Below are positions 47,003 through 56,521 of a stretch of 64,000 nucleotides of DNA, piece after piece; position 1 is the stretch's first letter; every line of letters starts with the position of its first letter. The notes under the pieces were generated by a model. The model saw nothing but the letters and a program-made list of their open reading frames with translations. It did not search any database and was not told where the DNA came from. Both the position numbers and the translations under genes were made by a program. Source of the stretch: Pseudoroseicyclus aestuarii. GTDB taxonomy: Bacteria > Pseudomonadota > Alphaproteobacteria > Rhodobacterales > Rhodobacteraceae. The DNA lies in the NCBI RefSeq assembly GCF_003217255.1, contig NZ_QJTE01000004.1, positions 1-64,000 on the forward strand, written 5' to 3'.

Positions 47003-49033
47003 TCAGACGAGAGCGAGGGCAACGACGATCATGTCGATCGCCTTGATGCCGAGGAACGGAACGACGAGACCGCCGAGCCCGTAGAGAAGAAGGTTGCGGC
47101 GCAGCAGGGCCGAGGCCGAAACCGGGGCATAGCGCACCCCGCGCAGGGCCAGCGGGATCAGCGCCACGATCACCAGCGCGTTGAAGATCACCGCCGAGAG
47201 GATCGCGCTTTCGGGGCTCGACAGCCCCATGAGGTTAAGGGCCGCCAGCCCCGGATAAGCCCCGAGGAACAGCGCCGGCAGGATGGCGAAATACTTCGCC
47301 GCATCGTTGGCGATGGAAAAGGTCGTCAGCGCGCCGCGGCTGATCAGCAGCTGCTTGCCGGTCATTACGATCTCGATCAGCTTCGTCGGATCGCTGTCGA
47401 GGTCGATCAGGTTACCGGCCTCCTTGGCCGCGGGCGTGCCCGAGTTCATCGCGACGCCCACATCCGCCTGCGCCAGCGCCGGCGCGTCGTTGGAGCCGTC
47501 GCCGCACATCGCGACCAGACGGCCCTGCGCCTGCTCGTCCCGGATGCGCTGCAGCTTCGCCTCCGGCGTGGCCTCGGCCATGAAGTCGTCGACCCCGGCC
47601 TCGGCGGCGATGGCGGCGGCGGTCAGCGGGTTGTCCCCGGTGATCATCACCGTGCGCACACCCATGGCCCGCAGCTCGGCGAAGCGCTCGCGCACGCCGG
47701 GCTTGATGATGTCCTTGAGGTGGATGGCGCCGAGGATGCGGTCGTCCTGGCTAACCAGAAGCGGCGTCCCGCCCGAGCGGGCGATGGCCTCGATGCGGCC
47801 GGCGAGGACGGGGTCGGGCTCGGCCCCGGTATGCCGGAGGATGGCATCGGTGGCGCCCTTGCGGATCATCGTCCCCTGCTCGAGATCGACGCCGGAAAGC
47901 CGCGTCTGCGCCGAGAAGGCGACATGGGCGCTGATCTCGGCGCGGGGCAGCGCATCGCCCAGCAGGCGCGCGGCCAGCGCGACCACGGACTTGCCCTCGG
48001 GCGTGTCGTCGGACTGGCTGGCCAGCCAGGCAGCCTCGGCCAGCCGCGCCTCGCCCACCCCCTGCGCCGGGACGAAGGCATCGGCCATGCGGTTGCCGAA
48101 GGTGATGGTGCCGGTCTTGTCCAGCAAAAGGACATCGACGTCCCCCGCCGCCTCGACCGCGCGGCCCGACTTGGCGATGACATTGGCCTTCACCAGCCGG
48201 TCCATCCCGGCGATGCCGATGGCCGAGAGCAGCCCGCCGATGGTCGTGGGGATCAGCGTCACGAAGAGCGCGGCAAGGAACACCACCGGGATCGAGGTGC
48301 CGGAATAGCGGGCAAAGGGTTCAAGCGTCACGACGACGAAAAGGAAGATCAGCGTCAGCCCGGTCAGCAGGATCGACAGCGCGATCTCGTTCGGGGTCTT
48401 CTGCCGCTCGGCCCCCTCGACCAGGGCGATCATCCTGTCGATGAAGCTTTGCCCGGGGTCCGCCGTGACCCGGATGACCAGCCAGTCCGAGACCACCGTG
48501 GTCCCCCCCGTGACCGAGGAGCGGTCGCCCCCCGCCTCGCGGATGACGGGCGCGCTTTCGCCGGTGATGGCGCTTTCGTTGACCGAGGCGACGCCCGCCA
48601 CGGCCTCTCCGTCGATGGGGATGAGGTCGCCCGCCTCGACCAGCACGATCTGGCCCTTGCGCAGCTCGGCCGACGAGACAGCCTCGGCGCTGGCATGCGG
48701 AGCCTCGGCGGAGGGAAGGCGCTTGACCCGCGTCTCCTGCCCGGTGGCGCGCAGGGAATCCGCGCGGGCCTTGCCGCGCCCCTCGGCCAGGGCCTCGGCG
48801 AAATTGGCGAAGAGCACGGTGATCCAGAGCCAGAGGGTGATCTGGATCGTGACGCCGCCACCCGTGCCCGCCGCGAGATCGCGGCAGGCGAGCAGCGTCG
48901 TCAGGGCGGCGACGACGGCGGTCACGAAGATGACCGGGTTGCGAAGAAGCAGGCGGGGCGACAGCTTGGCGAGGCTTTGCCGCGCGGCGGTCGTGTAAAG
49001 GCCGCGGGGCGCGGCCGTCTCGGGGCGGGACAT
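47003..49033 (-). CDS. kdpB: Potassium-transporting P-type ATPase subunit B
   Basis: The 676-residue catalytic subunit. [11 protein letters not shown] is the actuator TGES loop, [15 protein letters not shown] carries the phosphorylated Asp, KGATD and the nucleotide domain follow, and [18 protein letters not shown] is the hinge motif. Seven membrane segments are visible. ATP hydrolysis here drives K+ through KdpA. It starts 56 bp after the kdpA stop. Confidence 0.98.
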   Translation of the reverse strand: MSRPETAAPRGLYTTAARQSLAKLSPRLLLRNPVIFVTAVVAALTTLLACRDLAAGTGGGVTIQITLWLWITVLFANFAEALAEGRGKARADSLRATGQETRVKRLPSAEAPHASAEAVSSAELRKGQIVLVEAGDLIPIDGEAVAGVASVNESAITGESAPVIREAGGDRSSVTGGTTVVSDWLVIRVTADPGQSFIDRMIALVEGAERQKTPNEIALSILLTGLTLIFLFVVVTLEPFARYSGTSIPVVFLAALFVTLIPTTIGGLLSAIGIAGMDRLVKANVIAKSGRAVEAAGDVDVLLLDKTGTITFGNRMADAFVPAQGVGEARLAEAAWLASQSDDTPEGKSVVALAARLLGDALPRAEISAHVAFSAQTRLSGVDLEQGTMIRKGATDAILRHTGAEPDPVLAGRIEAIARSGGTPLLVSQDDRILGAIHLKDIIKPGVRERFAELRAMGVRTVMITGDNPLTAAAIAAEAGVDDFMAEATPEAKLQRIRDEQAQGRLVAMCGDGSNDAPALAQADVGVAMNSGTPAAKEAGNLIDLDSDPTKLIEIVMTGKQLLISRGALTTFSIANDAAKYFAILPALFLGAYPGLAALNLMGLSSPESAILSAVIFNALVIVALIPLALRGVRYAPVSASALLRRNLLLYGLGGLVVPFLGIKAIDMIVVALALV

Positions 49034-49089
49034 GGGTATCGTCCTTGGATGAAAGCATGGGGCGGGGCCGGCAAGCCCCGCCAGTCAGG

Positions 49090-50793
49090 TCAGGGGCGCG
49101 CGCCGGCCACGAGGCTCAGCTGCTCGGCGATCGGGCCTAGGGCCAGCGCCGGGAAGAAGGTGAGCCCGCCGAGGATCACGACCGTCACGATCAGCAGCAC
49201 CACGAAAAGCGGCCCATGCGTCGGGAAGGTGCCCGCCGTCGGCGCGGCCGGCGCCTTGGCCGAGAGGGAGCCCGCGATGGCGAGCATCGGCAGGATGATC
49301 GCGTAGCGGCCCAGCAGCATGGCGATGCCCTGCAACGTCGTGTGGAAGGGATCCGACGCGCCGAAGCCGCCGAAGGCCGAGCCGTTGTTGCCGGTCGCCG
49401 AGGCATAGGCGTAAAGCACCTCGGACAGCCCGTGCGGGCCGGCCTCCTGCACCGCCGCCAGCGCCTGCGGCACGATCACCGTCAGCGCCGAGAAGACGAG
49501 GATGCCCAGCGGCATCGACAGGAAGGCGAGGACGGCAAGGCTGACCTCCCGCGCCTCGATCTTCTTGCCGAGGTACTCGGGCGTGCGCCCCACCATCAGC
49601 CCGGCAAGGAAGACCGCGAGCACGACGTAGAGGAGCATGCCGTAAAGCCCCGCGCCGACGCCGCCGAAGATCACCTCGCCGATCATCATGTTCACCAGGA
49701 ACACGAGGCCCGAGAGCGGCATGAAGCTGTCGTGCATCGCGTTGACCGACCCGTTCGAGGCCGCCGTCGTCGCCGCGCCCCAAAGCGCCGAGAGTGCCGC
49801 GCCAAAGCGCATTTCCTTGCCCTCGAGGTTCGCGCCGGTGGTGTTGGTGATCTGCGCGATCAGCGGGTTGCCCGCCGCCTCGGACCACAGGACCACGGCC
49901 AGCCCGGCGACGAACAGCAGCCCCATCGCCGCAAAGAGGGCGAGGCCCTGCCGCCGGTCGCCGACCATCCGCCCGAAGGCAAAGCAGAAGGCCACCGGGA
50001 TCAAGAGGATGCACAGGCTCTGGAGCATGTTCGACGCCACGGTCGGGTTCTCGAAGGGATGCGCCGCGTTCACGCCGAAGAAGCCGCCGCCGTTGGTGCC
50101 CAGCTGCTTGATGGCGATCTGGCTGGCCGCCGGACCGCGCGCGATCACCTGATCGGCGCCTTCGAGGCCGGTTACGGTCACGGCGCCCGAGAGGGTTTGC
50201 ACCACCCCCTGCCCGACGAGGATCAGCGCGACGACCAGCGACAGCGGCAGCAGCACGTAAAGGACCGAGCGCGTCATGTCGGCCCAGAAGTTGCCCAGCC
50301 GCCCCTCGCCGCGGCAGGCCAGCCCGCGGATCACGGCGACAGCGACGGCCATGCCGGTCGCGGCCGAGGCGAAGTTCTGCACCGTCAGCCCCATCATCTG
50401 CGACAGGTAGGACAGCTGGACCTCGCCCGAGTAGGCCTGCCAGTTGGTATTGGTGACGAAACTCGCGGCGGTGTTGAAGGCCAGATCCGGCGCCATCGCC
50501 GCCACGCCCGCCGGGTTCAGCGGCAGGACGCCCTGAAGCCGCAGCAGGGCATAGAGAAGGGCGAAGCCCGCGGCATTAAAGGCCAGCACGGACAGGGCAT
50601 AGGCCCTCCAGGACTGCCCCTCGGCGGGGTCGATGCCCCCGAGGCGATAGAGCGCCCCCTCAACCGGCGAAAGGACGGGGGTCAGCAAGGTCCGCTCGCC
50701 CCGGTAAAGCCGCGCCATGTAGCGCCCCAGCGGGACGGCCAGCGCAACGAGCACGGCGAGATAGAGAAGAATGGATAGAAGCTCGCGTGACAT
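49090..50793 (-). CDS. kdpA: Potassium-transporting ATPase subunit A
   Basis: The 567-residue channel-like subunit that selects K+, with about ten membrane helices. Selectivity-filter-type segments are recognisable: [33 protein letters not shown], and near the C-terminus [14 protein letters not shown]. It starts 9 bp after the kdpF stop and lies in the same operon. Confidence 0.98.
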   Translation of the reverse strand: MSRELLSILLYLAVLVALAVPLGRYMARLYRGERTLLTPVLSPVEGALYRLGGIDPAEGQSWRAYALSVLAFNAAGFALLYALLRLQGVLPLNPAGVAAMAPDLAFNTAASFVTNTNWQAYSGEVQLSYLSQMMGLTVQNFASAATGMAVAVAVIRGLACRGEGRLGNFWADMTRSVLYVLLPLSLVVALILVGQGVVQTLSGAVTVTGLEGADQVIARGPAASQIAIKQLGTNGGGFFGVNAAHPFENPTVASNMLQSLCILLIPVAFCFAFGRMVGDRRQGLALFAAMGLLFVAGLAVVLWSEAAGNPLIAQITNTTGANLEGKEMRFGAALSALWGAATTAASNGSVNAMHDSFMPLSGLVFLVNMMIGEVIFGGVGAGLYGMLLYVVLAVFLAGLMVGRTPEYLGKKIEAREVSLAVLAFLSMPLGILVFSALTVIVPQALAAVQEAGPHGLSEVLYAYASATGNNGSAFGGFGASDPFHTTLQGIAMLLGRYAIILPMLAIAGSLSAKAPAAPTAGTFPTHGPLFVVLLIVTVVILGGLTFFPALALGPIAEQLSLVAGARP

Positions 50794-50802
50794 GGGCTCG
50801 CC

Positions 50803-50889
50803 TCAGAAGTCCTGCGGTCGCAGCAGGACCGCCAGAAGATAGACGAGAAGGCCCGCCGCCACGGCGAGGCCAAGGACGATATCGAGCAT
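50803..50889 (-). CDS. kdpF: Potassium-transporting ATPase subunit F
   Basis: A 28-residue single-helix peptide (MLDIVLGLAVAAGLLVYLLA, then VLLRPQDF). The Leu-Leu-Arg-Pro-x-x-Phe ending is the KdpF hallmark. It stabilises the complex in the membrane. GGAG lies just upstream of the ATG. Being far below usual ORF cut-offs, it is easily missed. Confidence 0.93.
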   Translation of the reverse strand: MLDIVLGLAVAAGLLVYLLAVLLRPQDF

Positions 50890-50900
50890 GGGGGGCGCTC

Positions 50901-50984
50901 CTACAGGCGGGCCATGGCCGGCACGGCGGCCGCGAAGCCCCCGAACGACAGCAGGGCCAAGAGGAGATACAGAAGGTCGGTCAT
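50901..50984 (-). CDS. Small membrane-peptide ORF preceding kdpF
   Basis: A 27-residue ORF (MTDLLYLLLALLSFGGFAAA, then VPAMARL) with CGGAG 7 bases before the ATG, ending 11 bp before the kdpF start. It is one hydrophobic helix with a basic end. From memory, similar short, rarely annotated ORFs precede kdpF in other proteobacteria. It may be a further small subunit or a translated leader. Confidence 0.6.
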   Translation of the reverse strand: MTDLLYLLLALLSFGGFAAAVPAMARL

Positions 50985-51289
50985 CACACGCTCCGGTCTG
51001 GTGGATGCGCGAGATGTGGGCCCCGCCCCCGTAAGGGCGCCATGCCGAATCCGGGGATGCGGCGTAAGGACCTCGTAAAGACAGCGGCGTCATGCGCCGG
51101 GCCATGGCCGCGCGCCGGCATGGCGTCTGGTTCTGCGCGCGTGGCAGCTGTGCCTTCGTGAATGTCGCCGAAGTAATGACGTGGAGTGACGATGGACCAT
51201 CAAGCGACGTCGTCTGGGGGGCTGCTTGTGGGACCAAGCACCCTGCCACCAAATCGAACTCTATTTAGCAGGAACTTGGCACCAGAAAT
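50985..51289 (-). promoter_or_regulatory. kdp promoter region with candidate KdpE direct repeats
   Basis: No gene lies here. On the kdp strand, TTTACGAGGTCCTTACG (51064-51079) gives two TTACG half-sites 11 bp apart, as expected for an OmpR-family dimer, and another GTAAGG lies at 51031 on the plus strand. The position, 80-100 bp before the first small ORF, suits KdpE activation. The half of the interval near the tRNA shows nothing else. Confidence 0.4.
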
Positions 51290-51374
51290 TGGTGCGGACG
51301 GTGGGAATCGAACCCACACGGCCTATGGCCCACGGAGTTTAAGTCCGATGCGTCTACCGTTCCGCCACGCCCGC
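51290..51374 (-). tRNA. tRNA-Leu (anticodon TAA)
   Basis: An 85-nt class II tRNA including CCA. The acceptor GCGGGCG pairs with CGTCCGC, the anticodon loop gives CTTAAAC with anticodon TAA, a variable arm (TGGGCCATAGGCC) is present, and the T-arm holds GGTTCGATTCC. It reads UUA/UUG leucine codons, rare in this GC-rich genome. Confidence 0.95.
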
Positions 51375-51468
51375 AACGCTCTCGTCCTAGGCGCAGCGAC
51401 GGGCGGCGTCCAGCCGAAGCTGCGCCGGCGCGCTTGACCCTTCGGCGCCGCCGCCCACCTCCAGCCTC

Positions 51469-52212
51469 ATGCTGCCGATCCGCGATCACAACCCCGGGCC
51501 GTCCTGGCCCCTCGTCACCTGGGGGCTGATCGCCGCCAATCTCGCGGTCTGGCTCTGGACGCTCTGGGCCTATCCGGACGGCACCGTCGGCTACCTCTAT
51601 GCGCGCGCCGCAATGATCCCGCTGCGCCTCAGCGAGGGGACGGGCTGGGGCACGCTGGTGACGGCGCTCTTCCTGCACCAAGGCGTGCTGCACATCGGCT
51701 GGAACATGCTGTTTCTGCATATCTTCGGCGGCGGGATGGAGCAGGCGCTGGGGCGCGGGCGCTTCGCCCTGCTCTACAGCGCCTGCGGGATCGGCGCGAT
51801 GCTGGCCGAATACCTTGCCGCGCCCTTATCGACCGCGCCGGTGATCGGCGCCTCGGGCGCAATCGCCGGGGTCATGGGCGGCTACCTGCTGCTCTTCCCG
51901 CGCGGGCGGATCGACATCCTGGTCTTCACGGTGGTCTTCAACCGCATCGTCCCGGTCCCCTCCTGGGCGCTGCTGGTGCCCTGGTTCGCGCTGCAGATCC
52001 TGGGCGGGCTGGGCCATGGCACGGAGGCCGGCGGCACCGCCTACTGGGCCCATGCCGGTGGCTTCGTGCTGGGCGCGCTGCTGGTGGTGCCCGCCTTCGC
52101 GGCGCGCGGCGGCCCGCGCTGGTGGCGCGAGACCCATGGCCATCCGCCGCATCCCAAGGCACGCTACCGCCATGTCCGCACCCGCATCCCGACCGTAAGG
52201 CGCAGCCGATGA
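51469..52212 (+). CDS. Rhomboid-family intramembrane serine protease
   Basis: A 247-residue membrane protein with about six helices. HIGWNMLFLHIFGGGMEQALG is the conserved His/Asn segment, VIGASGAIAGVMGGY holds the catalytic Ser (Gly-x-Ser-Gly), and YWAHAGGFVLGALL holds the catalytic His. The C-terminal 40 residues are basic and cytoplasmic. It cleaves transmembrane substrates that are unknown here. Its stop overlaps the start of the GFA-type gene. Confidence 0.92.
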   Translation: MLPIRDHNPGPSWPLVTWGLIAANLAVWLWTLWAYPDGTVGYLYARAAMIPLRLSEGTGWGTLVTALFLHQGVLHIGWNMLFLHIFGGGMEQALGRGRFALLYSACGIGAMLAEYLAAPLSTAPVIGASGAIAGVMGGYLLLFPRGRIDILVFTVVFNRIVPVPSWALLVPWFALQILGGLGHGTEAGGTAYWAHAGGFVLGALLVVPAFAARGGPRWWRETHGHPPHPKARYRHVRTRIPTVRRSR

Positions 52213-52580
52213 CCGAAAGCCCCACCCGCCTCACCTGCCATTGCGGCGCCGTCGAGCTGCGCCTGCGCCTTGCAGACGGGCTGAACACCGCCCGCCGCTG
52301 CGATTGCTCCTTCTGCCGGCGCAGGGGCGCCGCCACCGTTACCGTGCGCCGCGGCGATCTGGAGGTGGTGAAGGGGGCGGAGGCGCTGACGCTCTACCAA
52401 TGGGGGACGATGACGGCAGAACACTGGTTCTGCGCGCGCTGCGGCATCTACACCCACCACCGCCGCCGCTCGAACCCCGAGGAATACGGCGTGAACCTCG
52501 GCGCGCTCGAGGGGGTGAACCCCAGCACGCTCGGCCCGATCCCCTGGAACGACGGCGTGAACCACCCCTCGGATCGCTGA
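52209..52580 (+). CDS. GFA/Mss4-like zinc protein
   Basis: A 123-residue protein of the glutathione-dependent formaldehyde-activating (GFA) family. CHCGAVEL, CDCSFCRRRGA and WFCARCGIYTHH supply two zinc sites in a beta-barrel fold. EYGVNLGALEGVNP is the conserved core. Despite the family name, most members have no proven activity with formaldehyde. It overlaps the rhomboid gene (ATGA) and is likely co-expressed. Confidence 0.88.
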   Translation: MTESPTRLTCHCGAVELRLRLADGLNTARRCDCSFCRRRGAATVTVRRGDLEVVKGAEALTLYQWGTMTAEHWFCARCGIYTHHRRRSNPEEYGVNLGALEGVNPSTLGPIPWNDGVNHPSDR

Positions 52581-52611
52581 CACCGGCCAGCGGCGCGAGG
52601 CGGGGCCGGCT

Positions 52612-52668
52612 GCCGGGCGCCTCGGCCCGCTCTGGCGCGCGCGCAGCGCGCGCCCTTCGGCGCCCGGC
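52612..52668. terminator. Large two-tier hairpin between convergent genes
   Basis: An outer stem GCCGGGCGCC/GGCGCCCGGC encloses an inner perfect stem GGCGCGCGC, loop GCA, GCGCGCGCC. It lies between the GFA gene and the convergent suhB-like gene and probably ends both transcripts. Additional short GC repeats follow to 52700. Confidence 0.6.
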
Positions 52669-52715
52669 CCGGGCCGCCCGAAGGGCGGTGCGGGCCGGGC
52701 GCAACCCCTTGGGGC

Positions 52716-53510
52716 TCAGGCCTCGCGCGACCGGATGATCTTGGCGAAGCGCTCGAAGATATCGGCATTGGCGGCGATCAGGTCGCCGTGCTCCAGCGGC
52801 TGGTGCCCCTCGCGGATCGGCCCGATGAAGCCGCCCGCCTCGGTCACGATGATCAGCCCGGCGGCGATGTCCCAAGGGCTCAGCTCGCGCTCCCAGAAGC
52901 CCTCGTAGCGGCCGGCGGCGACATAGGCGAGATCGAGCGAGGCAGAGCCGAAGCGGCGCACGCCGGCGGTCTCGGGCAGTAGCCGCGCCAGATCCTGCAA
53001 GGTGGCGGGCAGCGTCCGCTTGCCGGCAAAGGGCAGGCCGGTGGCGAAGACGCTCTCGATCAGGCGGGTCCGGCCCGAGACGCGGATGCGCTTTTCGTTG
53101 ACCCAGGCGCCCTCGCCCTTCTCGGCATGGAACATCTCGTCCTTGACCGGATCGTAGATCACCCCGGCGACGATCTGGCCCTTGTGCTCGAGCGCGATCG
53201 AGATCGCCCAATGCGGCAGCCCATGCAGGAAGTTCGTAGTGCCGTCGAGCGGATCGACGATCCAGCGCCGGGTCGGGTCCTCGCCCTCGCGCGGGCCGCC
53301 CTCTTCGCCGAGGAAGCCGTAGGAGGGGCGGGCCTCGCGCAGCGCGTCGAGGATGGTCTGCTCGGCCTGCCGGTCGGCGCGGGTGACGAAGTCGCCCGGC
53401 CCCTTGGCGCTGACCTGAAGCTGCTCGACCTCCGAGAAGTCCTTCAGCAGGGCTCGCCCTGCCCGGCGCGCCGTCTTCATCATCACGTTGAGATTCGCGC
53501 TGAACGCCAT
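52716..53510 (-). CDS. suhB: Inositol monophosphatase family protein (SuhB-like)
   Basis: A 264-residue Mg2+-dependent phosphatase. GFLGEEGG carries the metal Glu, WIVDPLDGTTNFLHGLP is the signature with two Asp, and SPWDIAAGLIIVTEAGG is the second motif. The N-terminus (SAKGPGDFVTRADRQAEQ) matches bacterial SuhB. In bacteria it hydrolyses myo-inositol-1-phosphate, and in E. coli it also joins rRNA antitermination complexes. It is a single gene. Confidence 0.93.
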   Translation of the reverse strand: MAFSANLNVMMKTARRAGRALLKDFSEVEQLQVSAKGPGDFVTRADRQAEQTILDALREARPSYGFLGEEGGPREGEDPTRRWIVDPLDGTTNFLHGLPHWAISIALEHKGQIVAGVIYDPVKDEMFHAEKGEGAWVNEKRIRVSGRTRLIESVFATGLPFAGKRTLPATLQDLARLLPETAGVRRFGSASLDLAYVAAGRYEGFWERELSPWDIAAGLIIVTEAGGFIGPIREGHQPLEHGDLIAANADIFERFAKIIRSREA

Positions 53511-53705
53511 GCCGGCCTCTTCCTGCTGTCGCCCGATGAGGCGGGGTGTGGGGGTGCCGCCCGCTCTTATCGGCGGCGCGGGGGCGAGGCAAGCCGCCCG
53601 TGCGGCGGCCCCGCGCCGTCAGCCCCCCTCCCCGCGCTCGCGTTATCCGGGCATTGAGGAAACCGCGCTAGCCTGCGGGCCCCGTCCCCTGCCCCCGGAG
53701 CTGCC

Positions 53706-55670
53706 GTGCCCTCACGCCTGCTGTCCTCTGCCCGCTTCGAGGCCGCCGCTGCGCTGCGCCTCGGGCACGAGCGGCGCGCCATGCGCCTGGTCATGATGGC
53801 GCTGTTGCTGGCGATCTGCGCGCTGGCCGGCTACCGTCTGGCGCTGCTGCCCTTCGCCGCCGCCGTCCTGCTGCTCGAGGCGGGGCCGGTGCTGATGCAT
53901 CGGTGGCTGAAGGCGGTGCAGGCCCCCTCCGGCCCGCCCGAAACGCGGCTGATCCTGCTATGCGTGACGCTGCGGGTGACGGTGACCTGCGGCCCGGTGC
54001 TGCTGCTGGCGGCGCAGCCCTCGGTGCCCTTCATGCTGACCGGTGCGATCTGGCTCTGCGGCAGCTTCACCGCCATCGCCAATGCCTTCATCTCGATGCC
54101 GGTCTTCAACCGGGTGCAGCTCTCGGCGCTAGTGGCGCTGGCGGCGGCGATGTTTGCGCTGATCGCGCTCGCCGCGCCGCAGCAGGTGGAGGCCGTCTGG
54201 CACTGGGCGGTGCCGGCGCTCGTCATGGCGCTGTTCTGCCGCCACACGATGATGGGCACGCTGCTGCGCAAGCAGGGCCAGCGCGTCAGCAGCGAAGAGG
54301 AGGAGGCCGTGCAGGCGCGGCTGCGCGCGCTCGAGATGAAGGCCCGGCTCGATCCGCTGACCGGCCTGCTCAGCCGGCCCGCCTTCGACGAGGAGCTGCA
54401 GGCGCTGCTCTCGAACCGCGCGACGGGCGAGCGCATCGCGGTGCTGCTGATCGATCTCGACGGCTTCAAGCCGATCAACGACACCTACAGCCACGAGGCC
54501 GGCGACCGCGTCCTGGTCGAGATCGGTCGCCGCCTCTCGGCGCTGGCCGGCGAGGACGGCGTGGCCGGGCGGCTGGGCGGCGACGAGTTCATGCTCGCCT
54601 TCAGCGGCATCGCCAGCGAGGCGACGGCCCTGCGGCTGGCGCAATACGCGATGAAGGAGGCCTGCGCCCCGGTAAGCTGGGGCGGGACCGCCCTGCGGCT
54701 GGGCGCCAGCATCGGCGTCGCCCTCACCGGCTCTGGCCAGGCCGGCGATCTGGCGACCGTCGCCGCCCTCTGCGCGGCCGCCGATCAGGCGATGTACCGG
54801 GCCAAGGCCGATCCCGAACGCTCCATCGTCGTGCACGACGGGCGCCTGCAGGACCGCGCCCGGGCACCCGAACGGGCGGCGCTGGAAGAGGGGCTGCGCA
54901 GCGGCGCGATCCGGCCCTTCTACCAGCCGAAGGTGCGCCTCGACAGCGGCAGGCTGCACGGCCTCGAGGCGCTGGTCCGCTGGCAGCACCCCGAGCGCGG
55001 CCTGCTGCCGCCCTCGGCCTTCCTCGGCGCGATCGAGGAGCGCGGCTTGCAGGGCGAATTCATGGCGGCGATGGCGCGCGCCGTGCTCGCCGATATCTCG
55101 GCCCTGCTGGCCGAGGGGCTCGATCCCGGGCAGGTCTCGCTCAACGTGACCGAGATCGCGCTGGCGACGCATAGCGGCATGGCCGATCTGCGCGCGGCCC
55201 TCAGGGCGCATCCGCAGGCACTGCCGCACCTGACGCTTGAGATCACCGAGGACGTCTTCATCGCCCGCTCCGGCCACCTCATCCTCGACAGCATCGAGGC
55301 GCTGCGCCGCGAGGGGCTGCGCATCAGCCTCGACGATTTCGGCACCGGCTACGCCTCGCTCGAGCATCTGCGCCGGATCGAGTTCGACGAGCTGAAGCTG
55401 GACACCGCGCTGGTGCAGGACCTCGGCCAGCATCACGCCGCCGAGGTGCTGGTGAACGCCGTGATGTCGATCGCCTATGGCCTTGGCATCGACGTCATCG
55501 CCGAAGGGGTCGAGACCGAGCAGCAGCACGCGATGCTGCTGGCGCTGGGCTGCCGCTATGCCCAGGGCTACCGCTTCGGCAAGGCCATCGACCTGCAGTC
55601 GCTGCGTGTCAGGATGGAAGCGGAGCGGGCCCTGCCCGATGCCCCCGGCGTCGCCGAGCTTCGGCTCTAG
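53706..55670 (+). CDS. Membrane-bound GGDEF/EAL cyclic-di-GMP protein, GTG start
   Basis: A 654-residue protein; GTG is preceded by CGGAG. About six membrane helices fill residues 25-185, with no recognised sensor. The GGDEF domain (about 215-375) has an intact GRLGGDEFML, so cyclase activity is possible. The EAL domain (about 390-640) keeps LEALVRWQHPE, TEIALATHSG, EITEDVF, DDFGTGYASLEHL and AEGVETEQQ, so phosphodiesterase residues appear present. It is a bifunctional or switchable c-di-GMP enzyme at the inner membrane. Its TAG stop lies within a CTAG shared with the convergent gene's stop. Confidence 0.93.
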   Translation: MPSRLLSSARFEAAAALRLGHERRAMRLVMMALLLAICALAGYRLALLPFAAAVLLLEAGPVLMHRWLKAVQAPSGPPETRLILLCVTLRVTVTCGPVLLLAAQPSVPFMLTGAIWLCGSFTAIANAFISMPVFNRVQLSALVALAAAMFALIALAAPQQVEAVWHWAVPALVMALFCRHTMMGTLLRKQGQRVSSEEEEAVQARLRALEMKARLDPLTGLLSRPAFDEELQALLSNRATGERIAVLLIDLDGFKPINDTYSHEAGDRVLVEIGRRLSALAGEDGVAGRLGGDEFMLAFSGIASEATALRLAQYAMKEACAPVSWGGTALRLGASIGVALTGSGQAGDLATVAALCAAADQAMYRAKADPERSIVVHDGRLQDRARAPERAALEEGLRSGAIRPFYQPKVRLDSGRLHGLEALVRWQHPERGLLPPSAFLGAIEERGLQGEFMAAMARAVLADISALLAEGLDPGQVSLNVTEIALATHSGMADLRAALRAHPQALPHLTLEITEDVFIARSGHLILDSIEALRREGLRISLDDFGTGYASLEHLRRIEFDELKLDTALVQDLGQHHAAEVLVNAVMSIAYGLGIDVIAEGVETEQQHAMLLALGCRYAQGYRFGKAIDLQSLRVRMEAERALPDAPGVAELRL

Positions 55671-56521
55671 GCGCCCGCAGCCTCAAGGGTCAGCCCCTCG
55701 CGCCCGGCGAGGTCGGTGAAGAACTGCCAGGCCACCCGGCCCGAGCGGCTGCCCCGCGTCGCCTGCCATTCGATCGCTTCGGCGCGCAGACGATCCTCGG
55801 CCACCTCGAGGCCATAGGCCGCGCAGTAGCCCCGGATCATCGCAAGGTACTGGTCCTGGTCGCAGGGATGAAAGCCCAGCCACAGCCCGAAGCGGTCCGA
55901 GAGAGAGACCTTCTCCTCGACCGCTTCCGAGGGGCTGATGGCGCTCGAACGCTCGTTCTCGATCATCTCGCGCGGCATCAGGTGGCGCCGGTTCGATGTG
56001 GCGTAGAGCACGACGTTGTCGGGCCGCCCCTCGATGCCGCCGTCGAGCACCGCCTTCAGCGCCTTGTAGTGCTGGTCGTCGTGGCTGAACGACAGGTCGT
56101 CGCAGAAGAGGACGAAGCGCTGGGGCGCGGCGCGCAGCAGCGCAAGGCAGCGGCCGATGCTGGGCAGGTCCTCGCGCTGGACCTCGACAAGCTTCAGCTC
56201 TTCATGCTCTGCCGCAAGAGCGCCATGCACCGCTTTGACAAGGCTTGATTTTCCCATGCCTCGCGCACCCCAGAGAAGGGCGTTGTTGGCGGCCATGCCG
56301 GCCGCGAAGCGGCGGGTATTCGCGACCAGCGTATCGCGCGCCCGGTCGATGCCCTTCAGCAGCGGCAAGTCCACCCGCGCCACCCGGGGCACCGGGATCA
56401 TCCGGTCGGGATCAGGCTCCCACAGCCAGGCGGGGGCCGAGGCGAAGTCCGGCGCGGGCGCGGGCGCCGGGGCCAGCCGCTCCAGCGCGGCGGCGATGCG
56501 GCTCAGGGCCTCCTCGCTCAT
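55667..56521 (-). CDS. DUF815-family AAA-type ATPase
   Basis: This 284-residue ATPase has Walker A LLWGARGMGKSSLVKA and a Walker B-like segment FVLFCDDLSFSHDD, followed by YATSNRRHLMPREM and a sensor region. It matches the uncharacterised DUF815 family widespread in alphaproteobacteria. The ATG overlaps the tatC stop, so it is expressed with the Tat operon. A role in Tat export or envelope quality control is only suggested by this linkage. Confidence 0.88.
   Translation of the reverse strand: MSEEALSRIAAALERLAPAPAPAPDFASAPAWLWEPDPDRMIPVPRVARVDLPLLKGIDRARDTLVANTRRFAAGMAANNALLWGARGMGKSSLVKAVHGALAAEHEELKLVEVQREDLPSIGRCLALLRAAPQRFVLFCDDLSFSHDDQHYKALKAVLDGGIEGRPDNVVLYATSNRRHLMPREMIENERSSAISPSEAVEEKVSLSDRFGLWLGFHPCDQDQYLAMIRGYCAAYGLEVAEDRLRAEAIEWQATRGSRSGRVAWQFFTDLAGREGLTLEAAGA

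Noticed and set aside
50630-50655. A third copy of the GGGG-TCGATGCCCCC palindrome
   Set aside because: It lies inside kdpA coding sequence, lacks the outer arms and is explained by the codons there.
51181-51289. Possible attachment-site remnant beside tRNA-Leu
   Set aside because: No integrase is nearby and no repeat of the tRNA 3' end is visible; only a short GCACC/GGTGC inverted repeat abuts it.
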